7,287 nucleotides of DNA from Bacteroidota bacterium (GCA_023458215.1 JAEXAJ010000132.1:1-7287); one strand, 5' to 3'. Shown: positions 1 through 6,971, numbered from the stretch's first letter. A program made the numbers and translations. Notes: generated by a model not told the origin, from the letters alone.

Positions 1-25
1 CCAGATTGTTTCCAGTTTTATAAAT

Positions 26-33
26 CATCTTTG
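26..33 (+). promoter_or_regulatory. Possible -7 box for the response regulator / kinase operon
   Basis: CATCTTTG matches the Bacteroides -7 consensus TAnnTTTG at all but the first fixed base. It ends 5 nt before the regulator ATG at 39, so transcription would begin at or just before the start codon. No TTTG is visible at the expected -33 distance (19-21 nt), but only 25 nt of upstream sequence is in the window. Because of the mismatch and the missing -33 element, this is a tentative call. Confidence 0.3.
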
Positions 34-38
34 GCGGT

Positions 39-716
39 ATGAAAATCCTGATTGTAGAAGATGAGCAAGACTTGCGGGAAACTATCCGTACTTCGCTCTT
101 AAAAGAAAAATTTGTCGTAGAAACAGCCGCCGATTACTTCTCGGCACTCGATAAGATCAACGACTACGATTACGACTGTATTTTGCTGGATATCATGTTG
201 CCCGGCGGAAGCGGTTTGGACTTGTTGCGTGAACTGAAACGGCTTCGTCGTAGTGATAGCGTACTTATCATTTCTGCCAAAGACTCTTTGGACGATAAGG
301 TGGACGGACTGGAACTGGGAGCTGACGATTATCTGACGAAACCTTTCCATTTGGCTGAATTGAACGCCCGTATAAAATCGCTGATACGGCGCAGGCAGAC
401 CCAAGGTGATGTTACCGTTGCCATCGGTAATTTATTGTTATATCCCGATAAGCGCCAGGCTGAGGTGGGAGGAGTGTCTTTACAGCTGAACCGCAAAGAG
501 TTTGATCTGCTATATTATTTTGTAGTCAACCCCAATCGCGTCATCAATAAAATGAGCCTTGCCGAGTCTGTTTGGGGAGACAATATCGATCAAGCCGACT
601 CGCTGGATTTTATCTATTCGCAAGTAAAGAACCTGCGTAAGAAGTTGAAGCAAGCTGAAGCTACCGTAGAGCTGAAAGCTGTTTACGGTTTCGGCTATAA
701 ACTCTCTGAAGTATGA
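39..716 (+). CDS. OmpR/PhoB-family response regulator
   Basis: DNA-binding response regulator of 225 aa, the usual OmpR-family length. Residues 1-118 form the receiver domain: the acidic pocket is E7-D8, the phosphoacceptor is D51 (in LLDIMLPGGSG), the switch serine is S79, and the conserved lysine is K101 in TKPF. Residues 125-223 form the winged-helix DNA-binding domain, including the stretch LNRKEFDLLYYF (150-161) and the C-terminal wing YGFGYKL. All key residues are present, so it should be active. The ATG at 39 places the receiver start MKILIVEDE exactly as in the family. Its stop overlaps the start of the kinase gene (ATGA, 713-716), which indicates co-transcription and translational coupling with its cognate sensor. 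The target genes cannot be read from the protein. The downstream PepSY-like genes, which have a direct-repeat site in front of their promoter, are the obvious candidates. I do not recognise a named orthologue. Confidence 0.95.
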   Translation: MKILIVEDEQDLRETIRTSLLKEKFVVETAADYFSALDKINDYDYDCILLDIMLPGGSGLDLLRELKRLRRSDSVLIISAKDSLDDKVDGLELGADDYLTKPFHLAELNARIKSLIRRRQTQGDVTVAIGNLLLYPDKRQAEVGGVSLQLNRKEFDLLYYFVVNPNRVINKMSLAESVWGDNIDQADSLDFIYSQVKNLRKKLKQAEATVELKAVYGFGYKLSEV

Positions 717-2002
717 AACTCCTCCATTATACTTATCGTAAGCTGTCGCTGTTACTCTTCTTGCTGATGGCGGTGTGGGGAGTTCTGTTTTACTTTACCA
801 TCATCGATGAAGTTATAGATGAAACGGATGACACCTTGGAGAATCAGGCTGAGATCTTAATTAAAAAAGCTTTGCGGGATCCTTCGATACTTACCACGGA
901 AGGAACTTTGATGTCTTTTTATAAGTTTCAACCTATATCAGAGGAAGAAGGGGTTTCCTATAACGCGGCATTCTATGATTCCACTGTTTACATTGAAATA
1001 GAAGATGAAGATGAGCCGGTGCGCGTTATGCGGACTGCTTTCCGCATGCCCGACGGGCAGTTCTATGAATTGACTTTGATGATTTCCACCTTGGAACGAG
1101 ATGATATGGTAGAAGCGATGCTTTGGTATCTGGGAGCATTGTTCTTGCTTTTCCTGATATGTACATCAGTGGGTATCCGACTGGTATTGAAAGGAGTATT
1201 TCGTCCGTTGAATAAATTATTGGAATGGCTGCATACCATTCAGCCGGGCAAAGAAGTTCCATTATTGGATAATCCAACGAAAATAGGGGAGTTCCGCCAA
1301 CTGAGCGAGGCTGCGGTGGATATGGGTAACCGTAGTTTCAAGGCATATCAAGATCAGAAGCAATTTATAGAGAACGCTTCACACGAGTTGCAAACACCCC
1401 TTGCCATTGTGCGTAGCAAAGTGGAGTTATTGGCCGAGAATGAAGGGTTGACTGAACAACAAATGAAAGAACTGGATGATATTTATTCCACTTTAGGCAG
1501 AGCTGTGAAGTTAAATAAATCATTGTTGTTGCTGTCTCGCATCGAGAATGGACAATACACTGAGCTGGACGATGTTTCGGTGGATGAAATACTCGATAAT
1601 TTGTTGCCCGATTTGATGGATATTTATGAGGGAAAGCAAGTGAAACTGACTCGTAAACAAGGAGAACAACCGTTTGTTATCCGTTGCAATCATTCTTTGG
1701 CTCAAATAATGGTTTCTAATTTGGTGAAGAACTCCCTACTGCATAATAGGGAAAAAGGCCAACTGGAAATTAGTACGACTCCTCACTCTTTAGTGATAAA
1801 AAACACTGGTGATGAGCCTTTGGATGGTGATAAATTGTTCCGTCGTTTCTATCGTGGATCGGAAGGAAAGAAAGATTCCACCGGCCTGGGACTTGCTATA
1901 GCACATTCTGTTGCTCTTTCGGCTTCATTGAAGTTAATTTATGAATGGCGGGATGGTATGCATTGCTTTCGTCTTGTTAAAGAACCTAAAAATAACCGCT
2001 AA
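713..2002 (+). CDS. Membrane sensor histidine kinase paired with the upstream regulator
   Basis: Two-component sensor kinase, 429 aa, inner membrane. The first membrane segment is about residues 10-30. A periplasmic sensor of about 100 residues (31-135) is rich in acids, with clusters at 32-40 and 95-101. The second membrane segment is about 136-158, followed by a short HAMP-like linker (160-207). The dimerisation/phosphoacceptor domain carries H224 in NASHELQTPL, a classic H-box that fits an OmpR-type partner. The ATPase domain has an N-box (NLVKNSLLHN, 336-345, with N340 as the expected Mg ligand), an F-box LFRRFYRG (375-382) and a G2 box TGLGLAIAHS (390-399). The G1 box reads NTGDEP (364-369) rather than DxGxG; I recall this variant in other Bacteroidetes kinases, so it probably does not mean loss of function. 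The 4-nt overlap with the regulator gene makes them a cognate pair. The sensor matches no domain I can name, so the signal is unknown. The acidic patches could bind cations or cationic peptides, but that is speculation. Confidence 0.94.
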   Translation: MKLLHYTYRKLSLLLFLLMAVWGVLFYFTIIDEVIDETDDTLENQAEILIKKALRDPSILTTEGTLMSFYKFQPISEEEGVSYNAAFYDSTVYIEIEDEDEPVRVMRTAFRMPDGQFYELTLMISTLERDDMVEAMLWYLGALFLLFLICTSVGIRLVLKGVFRPLNKLLEWLHTIQPGKEVPLLDNPTKIGEFRQLSEAAVDMGNRSFKAYQDQKQFIENASHELQTPLAIVRSKVELLAENEGLTEQQMKELDDIYSTLGRAVKLNKSLLLLSRIENGQYTELDDVSVDEILDNLLPDLMDIYEGKQVKLTRKQGEQPFVIRCNHSLAQIMVSNLVKNSLLHNREKGQLEISTTPHSLVIKNTGDEPLDGDKLFRRFYRGSEGKKDSTGLGLAIAHSVALSASLKLIYEWRDGMHCFRLVKEPKNNR

Positions 2003-2011
2003 CACCGATTA

Positions 2012-2033
2012 TTCCCAAATCTTTCCCAATTCT
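2012..2033 (+). promoter_or_regulatory. Candidate response-regulator operator (direct repeat, 11-bp period)
   Basis: TTCCCAAAT (2012-2020) is followed by TTCCCAATT (2023-2031). The copies match at 8 of 9 positions and lie 11 bp apart, one helical turn, on the same face of the DNA. OmpR/PhoB-family regulators typically bind head-to-tail as dimers on direct repeats spaced this way. The repeat sits 9-11 bp upstream of the -33 element of the PepSY-like promoter, a normal activator position, and directly after the kinase gene. The binding protein is inferred from context only. Confidence 0.4.
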
Positions 2034-2042
2034 CTGTCGTTA

Positions 2043-2073
2043 TTTGCAGTGTGATTAAGACATGATATATTTA
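2043..2073 (+). promoter_or_regulatory. Bacteroides-type promoter for the PepSY-like genes
   Basis: TTTG (2043-2046) is separated by exactly 19 nt from TATATTTA (2066-2073), which matches the -7 consensus TAnnTTTG except for its last base. Spacing of 19-21 nt is the norm for the Bacteroides primary sigma factor. Transcription should start near 2079-2081, giving a leader of about 15 nt before the ATG at 2096. The imperfect -7 box would suit a promoter that needs an activator. Confidence 0.55.
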
Positions 2074-2095
2074 GTAACACTAAAAAATAACGATT

Positions 2096-2536
2096 ATGAA
2101 AAAAGTATTATCTATTTTAGTTTTGGCTCTTGTAGCCGTGCAGTTCGCTTTTGCAGGTGACATTATCACTCAAGATGTGAAGCAGTTGCCTTTGGCAGCT
2201 CGTAACTTTATCAACCAATACTTCAGCAAACCGCAAATTTCGCATATCAAGATTGAGAGTGAGATTTTGCAAGGCAAGAAGTATGAAGTATTGCTGACCG
2301 ACCGTACCGAAATTGATTTCGATAGCAAAGGTAACTGGGTGGAAGTGGACTGTCAGAAATCGGCTGTTCCCGCAGCATTGGTTCCGGCTTCCGTGAAAGA
2401 ATACGTTAAGGCTAATTTCCCGAAAGAGATTATCACCAAGATTGACCGTAAAGGCAGTGGCGTAGAAGTTGAACTGGGTAATGACTACTCTTTGAAGTTC
2501 AATAAGAAAGGGAAGTTTGTCGGCATGGACGATTGA
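2096..2536 (+). CDS. Secreted PepSY-like domain protein (periplasmic)
   Basis: Small exported protein, 146 aa. Residues 1-20 form a cleavable signal peptide: basic MKK, a hydrophobic core, then AFA before G21. The mature part contains two copies of the PepSY-like fold (the DUF2874-type family common in Bacteroides), about 30-85 and 96-146. Each copy starts with a short helix after a proline (LPLAARNFINQYF; VPASVKEYVKANF), then beta strands, and ends with a DF/KF-x-x-KG-x-(W/F)-V hairpin (IDFDSKGNWVEVD; LKFNKKGKFVGMD). This internal duplication can be read directly. There is no lipobox, so the product should be free in the periplasm. The molecular function of the family is not established; PepSY-type domains are often suggested to bind or inhibit other proteins. 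The gene follows the two-component operon, has its own promoter and candidate operator, and is followed after 51 nt by a second PepSY-like gene. The start is fixed by the signal peptide. Confidence 0.85.
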   Translation: MKKVLSILVLALVAVQFAFAGDIITQDVKQLPLAARNFINQYFSKPQISHIKIESEILQGKKYEVLLTDRTEIDFDSKGNWVEVDCQKSAVPAALVPASVKEYVKANFPKEIITKIDRKGSGVEVELGNDYSLKFNKKGKFVGMDD

Positions 2537-2587
2537 TTTCAAGAGCGATTATCAGTAAATTACGATATTAAAATCTTATAATAAATT

Positions 2588-3076
2588 ATGAAAGTAAAGA
2601 TACAAATGTTGGCTATGATGTTCATTGCTGTGTTGGCATTCAGCGCATGCAGTGATGATGATAATAATGATGGCATAAAAGTTCCTGTAGCGATCTCAGA
2701 TGCACTGAAAGCTAAATATCCGTCTGCAACCCATATTGAATGGGAACAGAAAGGTAAATATTATGTAGCTGATTGCAGGGTGGATGGCAAAGAAACATCT
2801 GTGTGGTACAATACCAATGCAGAATGGCAATTGACAGAAATTGATATTGCTTGGGCTGATCTCCCCGGAACTGTACAGACTACCTTTATGGAAAGTGAAT
2901 ATGCAACTTGGGAACGCGAAGATATTGATGTACTGGAATCTCCATTACAACCCACTGAGTATGTCATTGAAGTTGAGAAAGGAAATACGGAATATCAGTT
3001 GTTCTACTCCGAAGAAGGTAACTTATTGCAGGCTAAAGATGTAACGGGAAAGGACGATACACATTGGCCGAAATAA
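2588..3076 (+). CDS. PepSY-like lipoprotein, probably surface-exposed
   Basis: Lipoprotein of 162 aa. The signal peptide (1-20) ends in a lipobox LAFSAC, with C21 as the lipidated residue after cleavage by signal peptidase II. The residues right after it (SDDDNND, 22-28) match the serine-plus-acidic lipoprotein export signal described for Bacteroidetes, which directs lipoproteins through the outer membrane to the cell surface. Two PepSY-like repeats follow, about 32-86 and 92-151: VPVAISDALKAKYP ... WYNTNAEWQLTEID, then LPGTVQTTFM ... LFYSEEGNLLQAKDV. The mature protein is clearly acidic. It lies 51 nt after the periplasmic PepSY-like gene with no terminator or clear promoter between, so the two are probably one transcript. 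It shares domain layout but little obvious identity with its neighbour, so it is an old rather than recent duplicate. Function unknown; binding to a peptide, protein or cation is possible. Confidence 0.85.
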   Translation: MKVKIQMLAMMFIAVLAFSACSDDDNNDGIKVPVAISDALKAKYPSATHIEWEQKGKYYVADCRVDGKETSVWYNTNAEWQLTEIDIAWADLPGTVQTTFMESEYATWEREDIDVLESPLQPTEYVIEVEKGNTEYQLFYSEEGNLLQAKDVTGKDDTHWPK

Positions 3077-3085
3077 GATTGGGTT

Positions 3086-3155
3086 AGTTATAAGTTATTA
3101 GTTGGCTGCGCAATTATGTCACATGGTAATAACTTATAACTAATAACTTATAACT
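3086..3155. repeat. 18-bp perfect inverted repeat with a nested 14-bp tandem duplication
   Basis: The left arm (3086-3103, AGTTATAAGTTATTAGTT) is the exact reverse complement of 3138-3155, with a 34-nt loop. The right side also contains two adjacent identical 14-mers, TAATAACTTATAAC, at 3127-3140 and 3141-3154. The left arm can therefore pair with either copy (18 bp with the outer, 14 bp with the inner). The element fills the gap between two convergent genes. It may be a copy of a dispersed AT-rich intergenic repeat; this window holds only one example. Confidence 0.85.
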
Positions 3156-3162
3156 GTTTTTT
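3086..3162 (+). terminator. Likely terminator between convergent genes
   Basis: The 18-bp stem is followed on the + strand by a run of six T (3157-3162), as in an intrinsic terminator for the PepSY-like lipoprotein gene that ends 10 nt before it. The long loop and all-AT core make it unusual. On the - strand the stem is followed by a sequence poor in T (AACCCAATCTT), so it would be weaker for sdaA. Confidence 0.5.
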
Positions 3163-4372
3163 ACATTTGCTTAAAGTCCTTCGCCAATCCTCCCTCGCTC
3201 GTTTCTTTGTAAAGTGAAGGCAGGTCATTTCCGGTTTCTTTCATAACAGTTACTACTTTGTCGAAAGATACGCGGTGCATGCCGTCGGTGAAAGAGGAGT
3301 AAAGGTTAGCATCTAAGGCACGGGCAGCGGCGTATGCATTTCGTTCGATACAAGGGATTTGTACCAGGCCACATACAGGGTCGCAAGTCATACCGAGATG
3401 ATGCTCCAGTCCCATTTCTGCTGCATATTCTATTTGTGCGGGGCTACCTCCGAATAATTGGTTGGCAGCGGCTGAAGCCATTGAACAAGCTACGCCGACT
3501 TCTGCCTGACATCCGGCTTCGGCACCCGAAATAGAGGCATTGGTCTTTACAATATTTCCTACCAGTCCGGCAGTGGCGAGTGCACGGAGGATGCGTGTAT
3601 CGCTGAATTCGCGGCTTTTGGCCAGATGATAAAGAACAGCCGGCACAACTCCACAAGAACCACAGGTTGGTGCAGTGACAATTACACCTCCGGAAGCATT
3701 TTCTTCACTTACGGCCAAGGCGTATGAGAAAACCAGTCCGCGCGATTGAAGAGAAGCTTTGTAACCACTGGCGCGTATATAATAGGTAGAGGCTTTGCGA
3801 CGTAGGTTCAACGGGCCGGGCAATACGCCTTCCTGCTCCAATCCGCGTTTTACCGCAGCTTGCATGGTTTTCCACACTTCTTGCAAGTAGTCCCATATAT
3901 CACTGTTTTCGCATTCTTTTACGTACTCCCAGTAGCTTTTGCCGGTGCGTTCGCACCATTCGAGGATTTCGGTCATACTGTTCATCTCGTACACATCCGG
4001 GGTATTAACGGATGAATCTCCATTGTTTTCTTCGGCTAAGGCGCCGCCTCCAACGCTGAACACGAGCCATTGGTCTGTTTCTTTGCCCTCCGAGTCCAAA
4101 GAAACAAATCTCATTCCATTAGGGTGGAAGGGGAGAAATATCTTTGGCTCCCAGATAATCTCTACCGGGGCAGCGGGTTGCAGAGTTTCACTGATGGCAA
4201 TATTAGTCATGTGACCTTTACCGGTTGCAGCAAGGCTTCCGTATAAAGTTACTTTGAATGCGGCTGCTTCCGGATGTCTTTCCAGAAAAATCTCAGCAGC
4301 TTTGCGCGGTCCCATCGTGTGACTACTTGACGGACCCGTGCCGATGCGGTAAAGTTCTTTGATTGATTTCAT
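3161..4372 (-). CDS. sdaA: L-serine ammonia-lyase (serine dehydratase), iron-sulfur type
   Basis: Cytoplasmic enzyme that converts L-serine to pyruvate and ammonia using a [4Fe-4S] cluster rather than PLP. It is a single-chain form of 403 aa, shorter than the roughly 455 aa of E. coli SdaA. The N-terminal domain starts with the family signature GTGPSSSHTMGP (11-22). The C-terminal catalytic domain includes TAPTCGSCGVVPA (233-245). Cysteines C288, C330 and C341 are spaced 42 and 11 residues apart. From memory, this equals the spacing of the three cluster ligands in the Legionella enzyme (C343, C385, C396), so they are the likely ligands here. The chain ends in KQM, without the C-terminal cysteine that plugs the active site of the Legionella protein. 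The start is fixed by the signature lying at residue 11. The gene lies 61 nt downstream of mutS2 on the same strand with no evident promoter or terminator between them. No Shine-Dalgarno sequence is visible. Confidence 0.96.
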   Translation of the reverse strand: MKSIKELYRIGTGPSSSHTMGPRKAAEIFLERHPEAAAFKVTLYGSLAATGKGHMTNIAISETLQPAAPVEIIWEPKIFLPFHPNGMRFVSLDSEGKETDQWLVFSVGGGALAEENNGDSSVNTPDVYEMNSMTEILEWCERTGKSYWEYVKECENSDIWDYLQEVWKTMQAAVKRGLEQEGVLPGPLNLRRKASTYYIRASGYKASLQSRGLVFSYALAVSEENASGGVIVTAPTCGSCGVVPAVLYHLAKSREFSDTRILRALATAGLVGNIVKTNASISGAEAGCQAEVGVACSMASAAANQLFGGSPAQIEYAAEMGLEHHLGMTCDPVCGLVQIPCIERNAYAAARALDANLYSSFTDGMHRVSFDKVVTVMKETGNDLPSLYKETSEGGLAKDFKQM

Positions 4373-4433
4373 AAAGAGTGATTAATATTTAATGATTAAT
4401 AGGTTTTGCAATAATATGATTTTTAATTCTCTA

Positions 4434-6971
4434 TTAACTCAAGTCAACGACTGTAATGCCTGCACCGCCAAATTGGATATGTTCATCGGCAAAATGACGT
4501 ATACCGGGCACTGTTTGTAGATATTGCCGTATAAGTGTTCGCAAGATTCCCGTACCGGTTCCGTGAAGAATACGTACGCGACCCATGCCTACGAGAATTG
4601 CATCGTCTATAAAGTAGGTTACGGCCTGCAAAGCTTCGTCTCCACGCATACCCCGGACATCGATGTCTTGCTTGAAGTTCAGCTTCTTTTCGTACATGCT
4701 GTCCTGCGTTTGAGTGCTGATGTAGGTACTCTTGGTCGATAGCTCCACTTGCTTGGGCTGGGCATTGGTGCGCTCCAGTCGATCCAGTTTAACGGTCGTT
4801 TTGATACTTCCAAAAGCAACTGTGGCGTTCTTTCCGCTTACTTCCAGCACTTCACCCACTGTGGTCTGACCTTTTATCTTGACATGGCAACCGGGTATGA
4901 TTGCTGCCAGACGTTCGGCTTCTTTTCGTGCCTGCTGTTCTGCCAAAGCCTGTGCCGATTGGCCATTGTTTGGGTCTTTATTTGCTTTCTTCTCTTTTTT
5001 ACGGTTTTGCTTTTCTTGTAGCTTTTCCATTTTCCTGACTATCTTTTCCTCTTGCTCTTTGCCGGCAAGAGTTTCCATAGACTCACGGAAATTGGCAAGT
5101 TCCTGACGTACCTGACGAGTTTTCTCCTTGTCGGCTTGGGCTTCCTTGATGACGCGTATGGTGTTTTCGATACGTGCATTCGCTTCTTGCATCAGTTGCT
5201 CCGCTTCTTCTTTTGCTTTGCGCAGAATTTCTTTGCGTGATTTCTGCAACTCTTCTACTTCGGCCTGGTAACGTTCAATCGTTTCTTCCATATGCTTCTC
5301 GCGCTGGCGGATGGTTTGACGTTTACCTTCCCAATACCGTTTATCGCGCACAATATCTTGCAGGTATTTGTCAGCATTGATATATTCGCTGCCCACAATT
5401 TCCGAGGCATCGGCAATCACGTCTTCCGGTAAACCTATTTTGCGGGCAATTTCTACGGCAAATGAACTTCCGGGATTACCTATTTGAAGTTGGAACAAAG
5501 CTTGCATCACGTGGCGGTCGTACAGCATGGCGCCATTTACCACTCCCTCATGATCTTCGGCAAAGTGCTTCAGGTTTTGGTAGTGGGTAGTAATAACGCC
5601 GAAGGTCAACTTTTGGTTGAAACGTTTCAGTACGGCTTCGGCAATGGCGCCACCGATCTGAGGCTCTGTTCCTCCCCCGAATTCGTCAATCAGGATAAGG
5701 CTGCGTTCATTGCAGTTCTTCATCATGATTTTCATATTCGTCAGGTGCGAAGAGTAGGTACTCAGATCATCTTCAATGGATTGTTCGTCGCCGATATCAA
5801 TAAAGATACTGCTGAAAACTCCGGCATGGCTGCGTTCGTGCATGGGTGTGAGCAATCCGCATTGCAACATGTATTGCAGCAATCCCACTGTTTTCAGGCA
5901 GACGGATTTACCGCCGGCATTCGGACCGGAGATTATGAGGATACGTTGTTTTTCATTCAATTCAATATCCAGCGGCACTACTTTCTTACCATGTTTGGCT
6001 AGAGAAAGTTGTAGCAAAGGATGTACGGCCATGGTCCAATCTAATATCTGTTTGTCTTCAAAAGCCGGTTTCAGACCCGATATTTGTTCGGAGAACAGGG
6101 CTTTTGCACGTATGAAATCTATTTCGGAAAGAAATTCATACGATAGCAGCACTTCAGGGATAGAAGGACGTAGCTGGTTGGAGAAGTCGGTCAGGATGCG
6201 GATGATCTCCCGTCGCTCGTCACCTTCCAGTTCCCGGATGCGGTTGTTGGCTTCTACAACCTCGGCAGGTTCAATGAATACTGTTTTTCCACTGGCCGAT
6301 TCGTCATGCACGATACCCTTTATTTTTCGTTTCAATGCCGGGGCAACGGGGATTACCAAACGACCGTCTCGCATGGTGGGTGTTACATCTTTATCTACTA
6401 CTCCTTCGGACTGGGCATTACGCAAAATACTGTTCAAAGAACGGGAAATGCTGCTCATTGTACTTGCCAGTTCCCTGCGGATACGGGCTAATTCAGACGA
6501 AGCATTATCTTTGATCTTTCCGTAGGGAGAAAGAATTCCGTTTATTTTTGCAATGAGTTGCGGGAATACGGTGATATCTCCTGCCAGCCGTTTCAGGCAA
6601 GGGTAGGGGGAAGCGCCTTCTTCTCCGTCTTCTCCTTCTTTTTGCAGAAAGCGCACGATGTCCCGTATGGTTTCCAGGGAACGGCGTAAATCGAAAAGCT
6701 CCTGTTCGTCCAGATACATGCCTTCTACCCGTATTCTTTTCAGGGAAGGGCGGACATCAAAGAAATATTGTGCAGGGAAGTTATCTTCCTCTTGAATGAT
6801 GCGTACAAATTCGGTGACCTGGTTCAGGCGTTCTTCTATTTCGCTGTAGCGGTCGGAAAAAGCCATATCCGTCACTCTTTCTTCGCCAAGAGTGCTGAGG
6901 CATTTCTCTCTGAGCAACTGGCGTATTTGGTCGAAACCTATCTTCTGTTCAAAGTTCTGAGGGTATATCAT
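4434..6971 (-). CDS. mutS2: MutS2 family ATPase / Smr-domain nuclease
   Basis: MutS2, 845 aa, slightly longer than the usual 780-800. It lacks the mismatch-recognition domain of MutS. Residues 1-330 are the core and clamp region, with an acidic insert KEGEDGEEGA at 111-120. The ATPase has Walker A GPNAGGKS (349-356), the STYSSHL signature (404-410), Walker B LILIDEFGGGTEP (425-437) and a conserved TTHY (461-464). A long charged coiled coil runs from about 540 to 690, followed by a KOW-like beta domain (692-735) and a C-terminal Smr domain (765-845) with DVRG (771-774) and HGTGTG (803-808). In the family it is linked to suppression of recombination and, in Bacillus, to splitting collided ribosomes; which role applies here cannot be read from sequence. 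HGTG replaces the HGKG usual in Firmicutes. The chosen ATG gives the normal N-terminus and lies 4 nt after the -7 box, so the mRNA may be leaderless. The gene is divergent from tRNA-Ser. Confidence 0.97.
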   Translation of the reverse strand: MIYPQNFEQKIGFDQIRQLLREKCLSTLGEERVTDMAFSDRYSEIEERLNQVTEFVRIIQEEDNFPAQYFFDVRPSLKRIRVEGMYLDEQELFDLRRSLETIRDIVRFLQKEGEDGEEGASPYPCLKRLAGDITVFPQLIAKINGILSPYGKIKDNASSELARIRRELASTMSSISRSLNSILRNAQSEGVVDKDVTPTMRDGRLVIPVAPALKRKIKGIVHDESASGKTVFIEPAEVVEANNRIRELEGDERREIIRILTDFSNQLRPSIPEVLLSYEFLSEIDFIRAKALFSEQISGLKPAFEDKQILDWTMAVHPLLQLSLAKHGKKVVPLDIELNEKQRILIISGPNAGGKSVCLKTVGLLQYMLQCGLLTPMHERSHAGVFSSIFIDIGDEQSIEDDLSTYSSHLTNMKIMMKNCNERSLILIDEFGGGTEPQIGGAIAEAVLKRFNQKLTFGVITTHYQNLKHFAEDHEGVVNGAMLYDRHVMQALFQLQIGNPGSSFAVEIARKIGLPEDVIADASEIVGSEYINADKYLQDIVRDKRYWEGKRQTIRQREKHMEETIERYQAEVEELQKSRKEILRKAKEEAEQLMQEANARIENTIRVIKEAQADKEKTRQVRQELANFRESMETLAGKEQEEKIVRKMEKLQEKQNRKKEKKANKDPNNGQSAQALAEQQARKEAERLAAIIPGCHVKIKGQTTVGEVLEVSGKNATVAFGSIKTTVKLDRLERTNAQPKQVELSTKSTYISTQTQDSMYEKKLNFKQDIDVRGMRGDEALQAVTYFIDDAILVGMGRVRILHGTGTGILRTLIRQYLQTVPGIRHFADEHIQFGGAGITVVDLS

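Noticed and set aside
2117..2542. Open frame of 141 codons on the - strand covering nearly all of the first PepSY-like gene
   Set aside because: The + strand frame has a clear signal peptide, two repeats and a promoter. The antisense frame has none of these.
4381..4400. ATTAAT-N8-ATTAAT upstream of sdaA, considered as an operator or terminator
   Set aside because: In a region this AT-rich, a 6-bp palindrome occurring twice is expected by chance. The stem is too weak and lacks a T tract in the right place.
5484..6525. Two long + strand open frames (172 and 249 codons) opposite mutS2
   Set aside because: They lie opposite the conserved MutS2 ATPase region, overlap each other in different frames, and show no recognisable domain. 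Such frames arise from the codon bias of the real gene.
6608..6650. Low-complexity CTTCTTCTCC-type tract inside mutS2, considered as a phase-variable repeat
   Set aside because: The repeats are imperfect, in frame and short. They simply encode the acidic loop KEGEDGEEGA of MutS2.
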